From Clostridia bacterium (GTDB lineage: Bacteria > Bacillota > Clostridia > Christensenellales > Borkfalkiaceae): a stretch of DNA of 64,000 nucleotides. The notes beneath the pieces are model-generated. The model was not told the DNA's origin. It did no database searches and saw only the letters and a list, made by a program, of their open reading frames with translations. Numbering within the stretch: position 1 is the first letter of the stretch; each line of letters starts with the position of its first letter. The stretch lies in contig JAFTKX010000006.1 of assembly GCA_017453045.1 (NCBI GenBank), positions 1-64,000 on the forward strand, written 5' to 3'. Below, piece after piece: positions 27,861-36,440 of the stretch. Position numbers and translations under genes: made by a program.

Positions 27861-28224
27861 ATCTTCCTATATTTATCAAAAATCGACTAATACGACGCTT
27901 TTTGATAAAAACAAAAACCACGATTGTCGCATAGTAGGCAAAAGATTTACCGATAAACATAAAAAATACGATGTAATATAATTGGGATTCTTACGTAGTT
28001 TGTAAACAATTTTTATGTAAAGCATCGTAAGGGAGTAGCTCGCTACTCCCTTTTATTTTTTAAGCTCCCGTATAGGTGAGATTTTCTTATTTGCAGAGCA
28101 AACTGCCAGAATGACTGTACACCTATTTTATACTCGTAAACAATATGTTGATAGATCGCATATAATCAATGCATAACGACAGGTCAATAAAAAGTAAATT
28201 TCTATCATATAGTGCATAAGGACT
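27861..28224. other. Non-coding region with terminator hairpin
   Basis: No gene is supported here. A strong hairpin GGGAGTAG-CTCG-CTACTCCC with a T-run lies at 28031-28060. Fragments such as ACTAATACGACGCTTTTTGATAAA near 27886 and ACATAAAAAATACGATGT near 27957 look like repeat debris. This region may mark the right edge of the island carrying the NACHT-like gene. Confidence 0.5.
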
Positions 28225-29055
28225 TTAAGAGTTTTGTTTTCGATATTTAAGCGGAGTTATTCCAACTATACTTTTAAATCTTTGAATAAAATTATTATAA
28301 TCTAAAAAACCTAAATATTCGGCTATTTCGGTTACCGAATAAGTAGTTTGGGCAAGTAATTTTTTCGCCTTATCTATCTTCCTTTTTAACACGTACTGTT
28401 TTACCGAGATTTTAAATCTCTCGTAAAAAACCGAATTAAGCCGTTGCCTACTTATAAAAAAGTTGCTACAAATTTCGGCTACGGTTAAACTTTCGCATAG
28501 GTTTTCGTCGATAAACTTTTTGACTTTTTCAGCAATTCCCGTTTCTTTTAAAGAAATTGCTTCCGACAGCCAAAACTGTAAAATACACGAGCCTAAAACG
28601 TTACAAGTTGCGTCGATTTGGCTTTGGGTTAAAAGGGTAAGTTCGTCGTACGCCTTTTGTAGTTTTTCGCCGTCGATTGCGTTTTTATTTGCGTACGCTT
28701 TTACGTCTATACTATCTCCCGTTAACCTATATTCTCCGAACATTATATATCCTATAATATCGTTTTCAAAACGTATGGGGGTTATCGTTTCGTTAACTTT
28801 TGCGTGGCATACGTAAGAATAAGTTTTATTACTTTCTTTACATTTTGCGCAAGACTTTTCGTCCGACTCGCGACACTTGTTCGCCCTACCTTTGTCTTCC
28901 CTTATAATTTTGCAATAATCGGTTAAATACCCTTCGAGCGGATAAGACGTAATAAACACGAATTCTTTGTCAAAAATACTTATAGGCGTTTTTAAAAGTT
29001 CGTAAACGTCTTTTAATATTTCCGAAAGTTTTTGCTTGTTGTATTTTATATCCAT
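28225..29055 (-). CDS. PocR-domain AraC-family regulator
   Basis: 276-aa transcription factor. Residues 1-160 form a PocR-type sensory domain with a Cys cluster (DYCKIIREDKGRANKC, CAKCKES, SYVCHA). Residues 175-275 are the AraC double helix-turn-helix (LTVAEICSNFFISRQRL, SVTEIAEYLGFLDYNNFIQRF, GITPLKYRKQ). Divergent from the cupin-GHL6 operon, with a palindrome between them, so it most likely controls that operon. Confidence 0.9.
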   Translation of the reverse strand: MDIKYNKQKLSEILKDVYELLKTPISIFDKEFVFITSYPLEGYLTDYCKIIREDKGRANKCRESDEKSCAKCKESNKTYSYVCHAKVNETITPIRFENDIIGYIMFGEYRLTGDSIDVKAYANKNAIDGEKLQKAYDELTLLTQSQIDATCNVLGSCILQFWLSEAISLKETGIAEKVKKFIDENLCESLTVAEICSNFFISRQRLNSVFYERFKISVKQYVLKRKIDKAKKLLAQTTYSVTEIAEYLGFLDYNNFIQRFKSIVGITPLKYRKQNS

Positions 29056-29139
29056 AACGTTTTATTTCTCCCATAGTTTACAAAAACAATGTTTTTAATT
29101 ATAAACACACCTATAATTCGTAGACTTTTAGTGGTATAC

Positions 29140-29155
29140 TGTCCCTAAAGGGACA
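29140..29155. promoter_or_regulatory. Palindromic operator candidate
   Basis: TGTCCCTAAAGGGACA, a 16-bp palindrome with 6-bp perfect arms between the divergent AraC regulator and the cupin gene, immediately after a TATACT box (29135-29140). Confidence 0.5.
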
Positions 29156-29231
29156 CGTGTCGATATAATTATAGCAGTTTTTCGGCATTTTGCAACCTAA
29201 AAACAAACATTTTCTGATAAGGAGAAAAGAA

Positions 29232-30413
29232 ATGACACTCAGCGAAAAGTTATTTAAAGAAGGCAACGGCATTTTAAGACTTAAACCTACTTGGGTTCCG
29301 AGAAGTTTTTGCCGTCCCGGTAAAAGAATTAAACTTCACCCAGACGATTATTACGTATTAGGACTTGAAAGAGGCGGTATCGACGAAAGATGGTTTGCTT
29401 CGACTACTTGGGCGGAAAACGGACCTAACACGCCTTTTGACGAAGGTCTTTCTTACGTCGTTTCAAAAGACGGAAGCGAGCAAATTCTTCTTCGCGACTT
29501 GGTTGACGAACTCAAAGACGAAGTTATTGGCGACCTTTGGGATAAATACCACAAATGGCCTATGTTCTCAAAGTTTTTTGATAACGCAGGTCCGCTCCCA
29601 CACCACATACATCACCGCGACGAACACGCAGCGAGAGTTGGCGCTGCCGGAAAGCCTGAAATGTATTTCTTCCCCGCTCAAGTAAACAACCACGGCGGAG
29701 AATTTCCGTTTACTTTCTTCGGCATTAACCCCGATTGCACTAAAGAACAAATCAAGACTTGTCTTGAAAACTTTACGAAGGGCGACAATCATCTTTTAGA
29801 TTATTCTCAAGCGTATAAAATCGAACTCGACACGGGTTGGGACGTACCGCCGGGAGTTTTACACGCGCCTGCAAGTCTTTGTACTTACGAACCTCAATTT
29901 GCGTCAGACGTTTACGCAATGTATCAATCGGTTTTATACGACGGACAATGCGTAGGCGAAGATTTACTTTGGAAAAACTGCCCCGAAGAAGAAAAAGGCA
30001 ATTTCGACTACCTTATGGACGTTATCGACTGGGATTTGAACGTTGACCCAAACTTCAAACAAAACCGCTTTATGCGCCCGATAGTTTGTAGCGAAGACAG
30101 CGCTCATAAAGAAGAATGGATTTGTTATAAGAGCAAACTCGCAAGCGCAAAGCGTTTGACTATTTACCCCGGACAAAAAGTTTTAATTAAAGACGCCGCC
30201 GCTTACGGTATGATAATGTTGCAAGGACACGGCACTTTCGGCGGACACGTTATCGAAACCCCGTCGCTTATCCGTTACGGTCAACTTACGCACGACGAAT
30301 ATTTCGTAAGCGCAAAGAGAGCAAAAGAGGGCGTTTTAATTGAAAATTTAAGCGAATCCGACCCCATCGTTATGCTTAAACACTTTGCTGAAAATCCCGA
30401 TTTAAAAATTTAA
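29232..30413 (+). CDS. Cupin-fold sugar-metabolism protein
   Basis: 393-aa protein with a cupin-like metal site: PLPHHIHHRDEHA (His cluster) and PEMYFFPAQVN near 135-165, then GWDVPPGVLHAPASL near 215, resembling class I mannose-6-phosphate isomerase/cupin geometry. A second barrel (LTIYPGQKVLIKDAAAYGMI, GHGTFGG) lies near 310. No signal peptide. It precedes a glycosidase and is probably an isomerase or epimerase for the released sugar; the substrate is unknown. The ATG at 29232 follows AAGGAGAAAAGA. Confidence 0.65.
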   Translation: MTLSEKLFKEGNGILRLKPTWVPRSFCRPGKRIKLHPDDYYVLGLERGGIDERWFASTTWAENGPNTPFDEGLSYVVSKDGSEQILLRDLVDELKDEVIGDLWDKYHKWPMFSKFFDNAGPLPHHIHHRDEHAARVGAAGKPEMYFFPAQVNNHGGEFPFTFFGINPDCTKEQIKTCLENFTKGDNHLLDYSQAYKIELDTGWDVPPGVLHAPASLCTYEPQFASDVYAMYQSVLYDGQCVGEDLLWKNCPEEEKGNFDYLMDVIDWDLNVDPNFKQNRFMRPIVCSEDSAHKEEWICYKSKLASAKRLTIYPGQKVLIKDAAAYGMIMLQGHGTFGGHVIETPSLIRYGQLTHDEYFVSAKRAKEGVLIENLSESDPIVMLKHFAENPDLKI

Positions 30414-30433
30414 TACGAAAAAGAGATATAATT

Positions 30434-32458
30434 ATGTGGTATAAAAAAAATTACGTAAGACACCTTATTGATATGCACATTGCCGACTGGAGCGACGAGT
30501 TTCTTTCGGAATTTAAGGTGGAAAACTATATACAGGCCCTTAAAAAAGGTAGAATACAAAACGCAATGATTTATCTTCAGTCGCACGTAGGGCTTTGCAA
30601 TTTCCCAACGAAAGTAGGCGTAATGCACAAGGCGTTCGTTGGAAAAGAAGATACCATGAAAAGACTTATTGACGGTTGCCACAAAGAAGGGATTGCGGTT
30701 ACCTTGTATTATAGCCTTAATTATAACACTTTAGAGCACGACCGCCACGAAGAATTCCGCGCGCTTACCGAACACGGTGTGTCAGTAAGAGCAGGCGGTA
30801 TGGCGAGCGATAGCCAAGCAAAAAATCAAATATTTGCATCTCCAAAGAGAGCGAGATACGGTATTTGTTGTCCCAACAGTATGCCTTATAGGCAGTTTAC
30901 TTACGAGCAAATCGACGAAATGTTAGATTATGCAGGCGAGGTAGAGGGCGTATTTTTCGATATGCCGTTTTGGGATCATACTTGTTACTGCGACAACTGT
31001 AAGGCGAGATTTTTAAAAGAAGTTGGTAGAGAACTTCCGTCAAATTATAACGATTTAACCTTTATGCAGAAAAAAGCCGAATGGATGGCTGAGTGGATAC
31101 AGTCCGTTACCGACCACGTAAAAGAAAGAAATCCTAAAATTTCAGTTGAACATAATTTCTCTGCGGCAATTTCTCTCGACACGGGTTCGGGTTGCGCCGA
31201 GGGCGTAGCAAAGGCTTGCGACTTTTTAGGCGGAGATTTATACGGCGGAATTTTAAATCACTCTTTCTCGTGTAAATTCTTTAAAAATATCACCCCAAAT
31301 ATGCCGTTTGACTATATGTTTTCGCGTTGTAAACCGGGGCTTAGATATCATACCCTTACCAAAACCGACGACGAAATTCGCACCGAAATATTTATGAATA
31401 CCGCCCACAACGGCGCAACGCTCGTAATAGACGCGATTGATCCCGTAGGCACTATGGATATGCGTTTTTACGATAAACTCGGTAAAATTATTGACGAAGA
31501 AATAGAATACGAGCCGTATTTAAACGGCGAAATGGTAGAAGATATAGGGCTTTATTTCAGCCTTATGAGTAAGCACAACGAAAGAGACGAAGCGTACACT
31601 AACAAGTCTTCTTTGGTTGAGGTTTCTAAAACTTTGATAGGCGAACATATACCTTTTGGCGTTACGGGTAATTTCCATAGGTTAGACGGTTATAAACTCT
31701 TAATCGCGCCTATGCTTTCCATTTTAGAAAAAGACGTTGACCGAATCGTTAATTACGTTGAAAACGGTGGAAATATCTACCTTTCGGGTGGAGATAATCC
31801 AGAACTATTATATAGGCTAACAGGGCTTGAAATTGTTGGAGAAACTGCTGAAAAGTCAATATATATTGCGCCTGAAAAAGAAGAAGGTTTTTTATATTTT
31901 AATAAGAAATATCCTCTTGCTTTCGAGGGAACTGCGCCGTACGTTAAAGCGACGAGAAAGGTTGACGTTTTAGCCACTTTGACCTTACCTTATACAAGAC
32001 CCGACCAGTTTGAATTTGCGGCAATACACTCTGACCCACCGGGAAAAAATACCGAATACCCTGCAATAATCAGCGCAACTTGCGGTAAAGGTAGAGTCGT
32101 TTGGTCGGCGCTACCCATAGAAGCGATAGACTATTGTGAGTATAGAGAGATTTTTATGGGACTTTTAAGACCTATGCTCGTAGATTATAAACCTTCGTTT
32201 AAATCTGACGCGCCTGATACTGTAGAAATCACTTTATTTGAAGAAACCGATGGTTTAAGAGTAAACCTTATTACCGTTGATGAAAAGCCTTACGCAAAGG
32301 AAATCGCGCCTTTTACGGTTAGTGTAAAAACGGATAAAAAACCGACTAAAGTAATTTCTTTGCCTAAAAAAGAAGAACTTGATTTTGATTTTGACGGCGA
32401 ATACGTTACAGTAAAAGTAGAGAATTTTAAAATCTATAATATGTTTAAAATCGTTTAG
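30434..32458 (+). CDS. GHL6-like glycoside hydrolase with trimerisation-type domain
   Basis: 674-aa putative TIM-barrel glycosidase. The N-terminal HLIDMHIADWSDEFLSEF, QSHVGLCNFPTKVG and VEGVFFDMPFWDHTCYC signatures resemble the hypothetical GHL6 family related to beta-galactosidases and fucosidases. About residues 380-570 look like a glutamine-amidotransferase-like trimerisation domain (LLIAPMLSIL, NGGNIYLSGG), and a beta C-terminal domain follows. The catalytic residues cannot be fixed by eye. No signal peptide, so cytoplasmic. It follows the cupin gene by 20 bases in the same operon. Confidence 0.75.
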   Translation: MWYKKNYVRHLIDMHIADWSDEFLSEFKVENYIQALKKGRIQNAMIYLQSHVGLCNFPTKVGVMHKAFVGKEDTMKRLIDGCHKEGIAVTLYYSLNYNTLEHDRHEEFRALTEHGVSVRAGGMASDSQAKNQIFASPKRARYGICCPNSMPYRQFTYEQIDEMLDYAGEVEGVFFDMPFWDHTCYCDNCKARFLKEVGRELPSNYNDLTFMQKKAEWMAEWIQSVTDHVKERNPKISVEHNFSAAISLDTGSGCAEGVAKACDFLGGDLYGGILNHSFSCKFFKNITPNMPFDYMFSRCKPGLRYHTLTKTDDEIRTEIFMNTAHNGATLVIDAIDPVGTMDMRFYDKLGKIIDEEIEYEPYLNGEMVEDIGLYFSLMSKHNERDEAYTNKSSLVEVSKTLIGEHIPFGVTGNFHRLDGYKLLIAPMLSILEKDVDRIVNYVENGGNIYLSGGDNPELLYRLTGLEIVGETAEKSIYIAPEKEEGFLYFNKKYPLAFEGTAPYVKATRKVDVLATLTLPYTRPDQFEFAAIHSDPPGKNTEYPAIISATCGKGRVVWSALPIEAIDYCEYREIFMGLLRPMLVDYKPSFKSDAPDTVEITLFEETDGLRVNLITVDEKPYAKEIAPFTVSVKTDKKPTKVISLPKKEELDFDFDGEYVTVKVENFKIYNMFKIV

Positions 32459-32481
32459 TCGTTTAAAAGACAGATAAAAAC

Positions 32482-32520
32482 AAATTGCCAAACTAAGTTT
32501 TGCACTTAGTTTGGCAATTT
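32482..32520 (+). terminator. Strong terminator hairpin
   Basis: AAATTGCCAAACTAAGT, a short loop, ACTTAGTTTGGCAATTT followed by T-rich sequence, 24 bases after the glycosidase stop. Confidence 0.9.
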
Positions 32521-32536
32521 AATTTTTTGTTTTAGG

Positions 32537-32714
32537 CTGTGTCATAACGTATGACTGATTTTATGAGAGCGGTTAGATGCAAGCAAGACGGGGTTTTTAT
32601 GAGATTTTTACAAGGGAATTACCTTGCTCAAAATCGGAATTGTAAAAAGCCATAAAAATACTAATATTGCGTAGCATATAAACACTCGAATATCAGTCAC
32701 GAGTTGTGACATAG
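32537..32714. mobile_element. MITE-like element, 178 bp
   Basis: Terminal inverted repeats CTGTGTCATAACGTATGACTGAT-type (32537-32559) against CTATGTCACAACTCGTGACTGAT read from the other end (32692-32714), about 18 of 23 matching. The interior has no ORF and includes a palindromic AAAAAC/GTTTTT-type pair. It sits directly after a terminator. The rest of 32459-32838 appears non-coding. Confidence 0.7.
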
Positions 32715-32838
32715 TCTTATTTTAAAATCTTTTTTATCGCAAAAAATTGCAACCGCCTCGGCAAAGCGTTTAGAAGTAACAAAAGTTTATTTCTGTTTAC
32801 GCTATACGCAAATTTAGGCTTTTTAACCGTTAAAATCT

Positions 32839-33507
32839 TTAATGCTTTTTGGGCAATTTTTCAGGGCGAACGCTCTTTGACTCAACGCCGTTTACAATTT
32901 GCTTAAATTTTTCGGCGTTACACTTATAAGTAGTCGTCTTTTCGCAAAAACGGTCTAACGCGTCGGTAGAAACTTTTAGCATCCCAGTAGACACAGCGCC
33001 CGCTCTAATAACCGAAACGAAAATTCCTAAAAGTTGCAATTCCATTTTCAGCGAGTACGCGTATTTATCGAGCGCGCTTTTTGAAATTGCGTAAAGTCCC
33101 GTAAACGGCAAAGGGTCAAGCGGAGCAAGTTCGCTCGTAGTCATTATTATTCTACTTCCGCTCTTTAACAACGGCATAAACGTCTTATTTACACAAAAAG
33201 CCCCGTATAAGTTGATTTTAAACACTTTTTCAAAATCTTCGTCGGCAATTTCGACTAAAGAATCTAAAGTATATATCCCTGCAAAATGGACGATTGCAAA
33301 AAGTTCGTCGGTAAGGCTTTTAACCTGTTGAAAGGCGTTTTGTATACTTTGACCGTCTGTAAAATCAACAATTATAGGCACGACGTTAGGCTCTTTTTCA
33401 AGAACTTTTTTATCAAGCGCAAAAACCGTAAAACCTTTGCTTGCGAAAAGTTTAACGGTTTGATAACCCATTCCGCCGTACGCGCCCGTTATAAGTACGT
33501 ATTTCAT
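32839..33507 (-). CDS. Short-chain dehydrogenase/reductase
   Basis: 222-aa classical SDR. Cofactor motif TGAYGGMGYQ (TGxxxGxG-like), catalytic Ser region SRIIMTTSELAP, YAISKSALDKYAYSLKMEL carrying YxxxK, and IRAGAVSTGM. It oxidises or reduces a sugar or alcohol with NAD(P). Last gene of the leftward oxidoreductase operon. Confidence 0.9.
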   Translation of the reverse strand: MKYVLITGAYGGMGYQTVKLFASKGFTVFALDKKVLEKEPNVVPIIVDFTDGQSIQNAFQQVKSLTDELFAIVHFAGIYTLDSLVEIADEDFEKVFKINLYGAFCVNKTFMPLLKSGSRIIMTTSELAPLDPLPFTGLYAISKSALDKYAYSLKMELQLLGIFVSVIRAGAVSTGMLKVSTDALDRFCEKTTTYKCNAEKFKQIVNGVESKSVRPEKLPKKH

Positions 33508-33523
33508 ATTTTACCTACTAAAT

Positions 33524-33619
33524 TTATTGTAAAACAGTATATTTAACGCCGTCGGGAACGCTTACGTTTAAGGATATTTCGCCGTCAGTTCTTTGTATAC
33601 AAGTTCTTGAAAGACACAT
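33524..33619 (-). CDS. 31-aa small ORF between oxidoreductases
   Basis: A 31-aa ORF (MCLSRTCIQRTDGEIS..., ending VPDGVKYTVLQ) with AAAGGTGAAAACT before its ATG. It fits exactly between the Gfo/Idh gene (11 bases) and the SDR gene (16 bases). The DGEISLNVSVPDGVKYTV part resembles the C-terminal beta strand of glycosidases such as GH78, so it may be the remnant of a lost glycosidase gene rather than an active peptide. Confidence 0.4.
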   Translation of the reverse strand: MCLSRTCIQRTDGEISLNVSVPDGVKYTVLQ

Positions 33620-33630
33620 AGTTTTCACCT

Positions 33631-34590
33631 TTAAATTTTAGTTTCTTTTCCATCACTTTCGTAAGTTGCCAAAACGATTTTCACAGCCTTTAAACCTTCT
33701 TTTCCGTCAATGGCAAAATCTCTACCCGTTTTAATACAGTCGTAAAAATCGCTTATAAGCGCTTTATGTCCTTCGCCGTATACCTTTTTAATAAAACTTT
33801 CTTTTGAAGAATTTTTATTGACGAGTTCTCCGTTTATATACACGTCGTTATCAGTTACGCGGATTTCGCCGTCGCTCGTTACAACGACTATTTGAGTGGG
33901 ATAATCGTCTTTTGCCGACGTGGTTGCGCAAAGCGAAAAATCAACGTCGCCCATACAAGTGAGCATTGCCGTATCTTCAACTTCAATTACGCCTTTTAAA
34001 GAAACGTTTTCGCACCAACCGACTACGCTTTTGGGCATTCCCACAAACCATTGCAATAAATCTACGGTATGCACGGCTTGATTTATTAAAACTCCACCGC
34101 CTTCCGTCTTCTTAACACCGCGCCACTCTGCTTGTCCGTAATAATTTTCGTCCCTATTCCAACAAAGACAACCGCGAGCGGAAAGAATAGTTTTTCCTTT
34201 CAACCACTCTTTTACAAACAAAGAAGAAAGATTGTACCTATTTTGAAAGCAAACGCCTAATTTTGCTTTCGATTCTTTTTCGGCTTGCAAAATTACGGGG
34301 ATATCTTCTTTTTTTATACAAAGCGGTTTTTCGCACAAAACGTGTATATTGCGCTTTAACGCGGACGTTACCATTTCGGTATGTAAATAATGCGGAGTGC
34401 AAATATGCACTACTTCAGGCTTTACTTCGTCCATCATTTGTAAATAATCTTGATACCCTTTTATATTTGGAAACGCAGACAACTTTTTCTCGTCTACGTC
34501 GCACACGGCAACTACGTCTTCATTTCTTTCTTTCAGTAACCAAACGTGTCCGACTCCTATTACTCCAAGTCCTATAACGGCAACTCTCAT
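33631..34590 (-). CDS. Gfo/Idh/MocA-family oxidoreductase
   Basis: 319-aa NAD(P)-dependent sugar oxidoreductase. Rossmann motif MRVAVIGLGVIGVGHVW, then VCDVDEKKL, HICTPHYLHTEMV and the catalytic-region CEKPLCIKKED. The C-terminal domain includes GGGVLINQAVHTVDLLQWF. The ATG at 34590 follows GGAAG; upstream TTG is less likely. It heads the operon with the small ORF and SDR, acting on sugars or sugar acids. Confidence 0.92.
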   Translation of the reverse strand: MRVAVIGLGVIGVGHVWLLKERNEDVVAVCDVDEKKLSAFPNIKGYQDYLQMMDEVKPEVVHICTPHYLHTEMVTSALKRNIHVLCEKPLCIKKEDIPVILQAEKESKAKLGVCFQNRYNLSSLFVKEWLKGKTILSARGCLCWNRDENYYGQAEWRGVKKTEGGGVLINQAVHTVDLLQWFVGMPKSVVGWCENVSLKGVIEVEDTAMLTCMGDVDFSLCATTSAKDDYPTQIVVVTSDGEIRVTDNDVYINGELVNKNSSKESFIKKVYGEGHKALISDFYDCIKTGRDFAIDGKEGLKAVKIVLATYESDGKETKI

Positions 34591-34777
34591 TTTAATTACT
34601 TCCAACTATAAGTTTTGATTTGATATGGTTTTTAACAATTACGTTTATATTTTAAACTATTTTCATAAAAAAATCAATAGCGCGCGCAATAAAACGCTCG
34701 CTATTTTCAATAAAAAGATTTTTAACCGCCGTCACGCTAATTAGATAGATAATTTTCTTTATGCGAAGTTGTATAAA

Positions 34778-34816
34778 CGATAAAAAGAGCGCCCCAAAAG
34801 ATGCTCTTTTTTATCG
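34778..34816 (-). terminator. Terminator of the M81-M24-ASRT operon
   Basis: CGATAAAAAGAGC and GCTCTTTTTTATCG arms, with A and T runs on both sides, 50 bases after the last gene of the leftward operon. Confidence 0.75.
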
Positions 34817-34865
34817 TTACTAATATTTTTGCAATAATACAATTCTTAACGATTATGCAATCGCC

Positions 34866-35231
34866 TTAAAATCCGTAACCTGCAGGGCTATAATACGCCA
34901 TATTCGTTTGTCTTACGTCCAAACGACCAAAGCATGCAACTACGGGTACGTTTGAAATAACGTGAATTGCGTATTGTCCGTAAGGAATTTGATACCCTTC
35001 CTTACCGATAGGTTTATCCAAACGCAAACAAGTCGTGCGTTCTGCGTTTAAATCAATAGTGATATTATCGTAAGGCGGTTTGTCTTCAAACAAGATTTTA
35101 ATTCTAATTTTAGCGTTCTTTTTTGAAATGTTAGTAATCATCAACGCTTCGTGACCGGGGAAATCGGGATTATCGCCTTTAGGGGGTAAATCGCCGTCGC
35201 AAAATACCCAGTTCTTTTTTCCGTAACTCAT
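34866..35231 (-). CDS. ASRT-like (sensory rhodopsin transducer family) protein
   Basis: 121-aa soluble beta protein of the family named after the Anabaena sensory rhodopsin transducer. Signatures: KKNWVFCDGDLPP, FPGHEALMITNISKKNAKI, ILFEDKPPYDNIT and VPVVACFGRLDVRQTN. No rhodopsin is present, and in Firmicutes this family occurs alone in catabolic operons, where a ligand-binding role has been suggested. Third gene of the operon with two peptidase-like enzymes. Confidence 0.8.
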   Translation of the reverse strand: MSYGKKNWVFCDGDLPPKGDNPDFPGHEALMITNISKKNAKIRIKILFEDKPPYDNITIDLNAERTTCLRLDKPIGKEGYQIPYGQYAIHVISNVPVVACFGRLDVRQTNMAYYSPAGYGF

Positions 35232-35246
35232 ATTAGTTTCTCCTTA

Positions 35247-36419
35247 TTATTTAACGTAGTTAAAAAGTTCTTCTTCAAATTCGGGGCACAAAGGTTCTGC
35301 GCCGTTTTCAGTAATGACGTAACAGGTTTCTACACGCAAACCGTGTAAGGTAGGATGTCCGAAAAAAGATACGTCGACGTTAACTATCATATTCTTTTCA
35401 AGCGCGTCGTCGCTGTTTGGTCCAAAGAAAGGCGCTTCGGCTTCCATAAGCCCCATAGTGTGCGCGAAAGGACATACGAGATATCTCAAATAACCGCCTT
35501 GATCGTAAAGTTTTCTACCAACTGCGTCGATTTGTCTACCCGTATTGCCGATTTTAAGCATACTCTTGGTAAGTTTCATAACTTCAATCATATCAATAAG
35601 ACATTTTCTTTGTTCGGGGGTGTATTCTCCGCTTACGGGAATAGTATGACCGAACGTACCTGCATATCCGTTGATACGTGGCGCAATACCAAGCATAACC
35701 ATTTCGCCGTCTTGCATTACTTTATTAGTCGCAGTAGGAACGACTGCGTTAGAACGGATACCGCTACCGACAATCGTTCTATAAGCAAAACTGTCCGCTC
35801 CGTTTTCACGACATACCGCTTCGCCTGCCGCAGCGACTTCATATTCTTTATTGCCCGCCTTTACTTTTTCAGCCATTGCTTTGTACGCTTTACAAGCAAG
35901 TTGGGTAGCCTGACGAGCCTGTTCTACTTCCCAGTCGCTCTTTACGTAACGGAATTTAAGATAATCTTCAGTTAAATCTACTATTTCACAACCTTCAAAG
36001 CCCGCAACTAAATCTTGATGTACTGCGTACGGCATATCCGTAGTACCGACAAGACCTACTTTCTTTACGGGGAATTTTTTAGAAAGTTCTGCAAATAAAT
36101 CGCTAAAACTAATGATGGTTGCCAAAGGATATTCTTCGTCTGGAACCATAAATACGGGGAAACAACGAACGTCGGTAATCGCCGAATCTTGCTTTGCGAA
36201 AGGTTCGCTTTCAGGTCCGCCGAGAAGCATCGTAGTACCATCGCGACCAACTAATACCGCGCCCTTTTCAAACTGTCCGCACCAACCCGTCAAATACCAA
36301 CCGTTTGCAACGTTAAGTTCGTCAAAGTAAATGATTGCAATATCCGTATCTTTCTCGTTGAGAAGTTTTACTACATTTGCAACTCTGTTTTCAGTTTCTT
36401 GTTTGTTGTAATATTCCAG
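35247..36419 (-). CDS. M24-family aminopeptidase/creatinase-like, CTG start
   Basis: 390-aa protein: N-terminal creatinase-like domain (about 1-140) and pita-bread M24 domain. The M24 part carries TIVGSGIRSNAVVPTA, GYAGTFGHTIPVSG and HGLRVETCYVITENG, but the five canonical metal ligands look incomplete, so it may be a non-peptidase member. In-frame coding continues upstream of the first TTG (36293) through LEYYNKQETENRVANVV. The only possible start near the AAGGAG site is CTG (36417-36419); an in-frame TAA lies 18 bases further upstream. It follows the M81 gene by 21 bases. Confidence 0.8.
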   Translation of the reverse strand: MEYYNKQETENRVANVVKLLNEKDTDIAIIYFDELNVANGWYLTGWCGQFEKGAVLVGRDGTTMLLGGPESEPFAKQDSAITDVRCFPVFMVPDEEYPLATIISFSDLFAELSKKFPVKKVGLVGTTDMPYAVHQDLVAGFEGCEIVDLTEDYLKFRYVKSDWEVEQARQATQLACKAYKAMAEKVKAGNKEYEVAAAGEAVCRENGADSFAYRTIVGSGIRSNAVVPTATNKVMQDGEMVMLGIAPRINGYAGTFGHTIPVSGEYTPEQRKCLIDMIEVMKLTKSMLKIGNTGRQIDAVGRKLYDQGGYLRYLVCPFAHTMGLMEAEAPFFGPNSDDALEKNMIVNVDVSFFGHPTLHGLRVETCYVITENGAEPLCPEFEEELFNYVK

Positions 36420-36440
36420 ATATCTTCTCCTTTTTTATTT

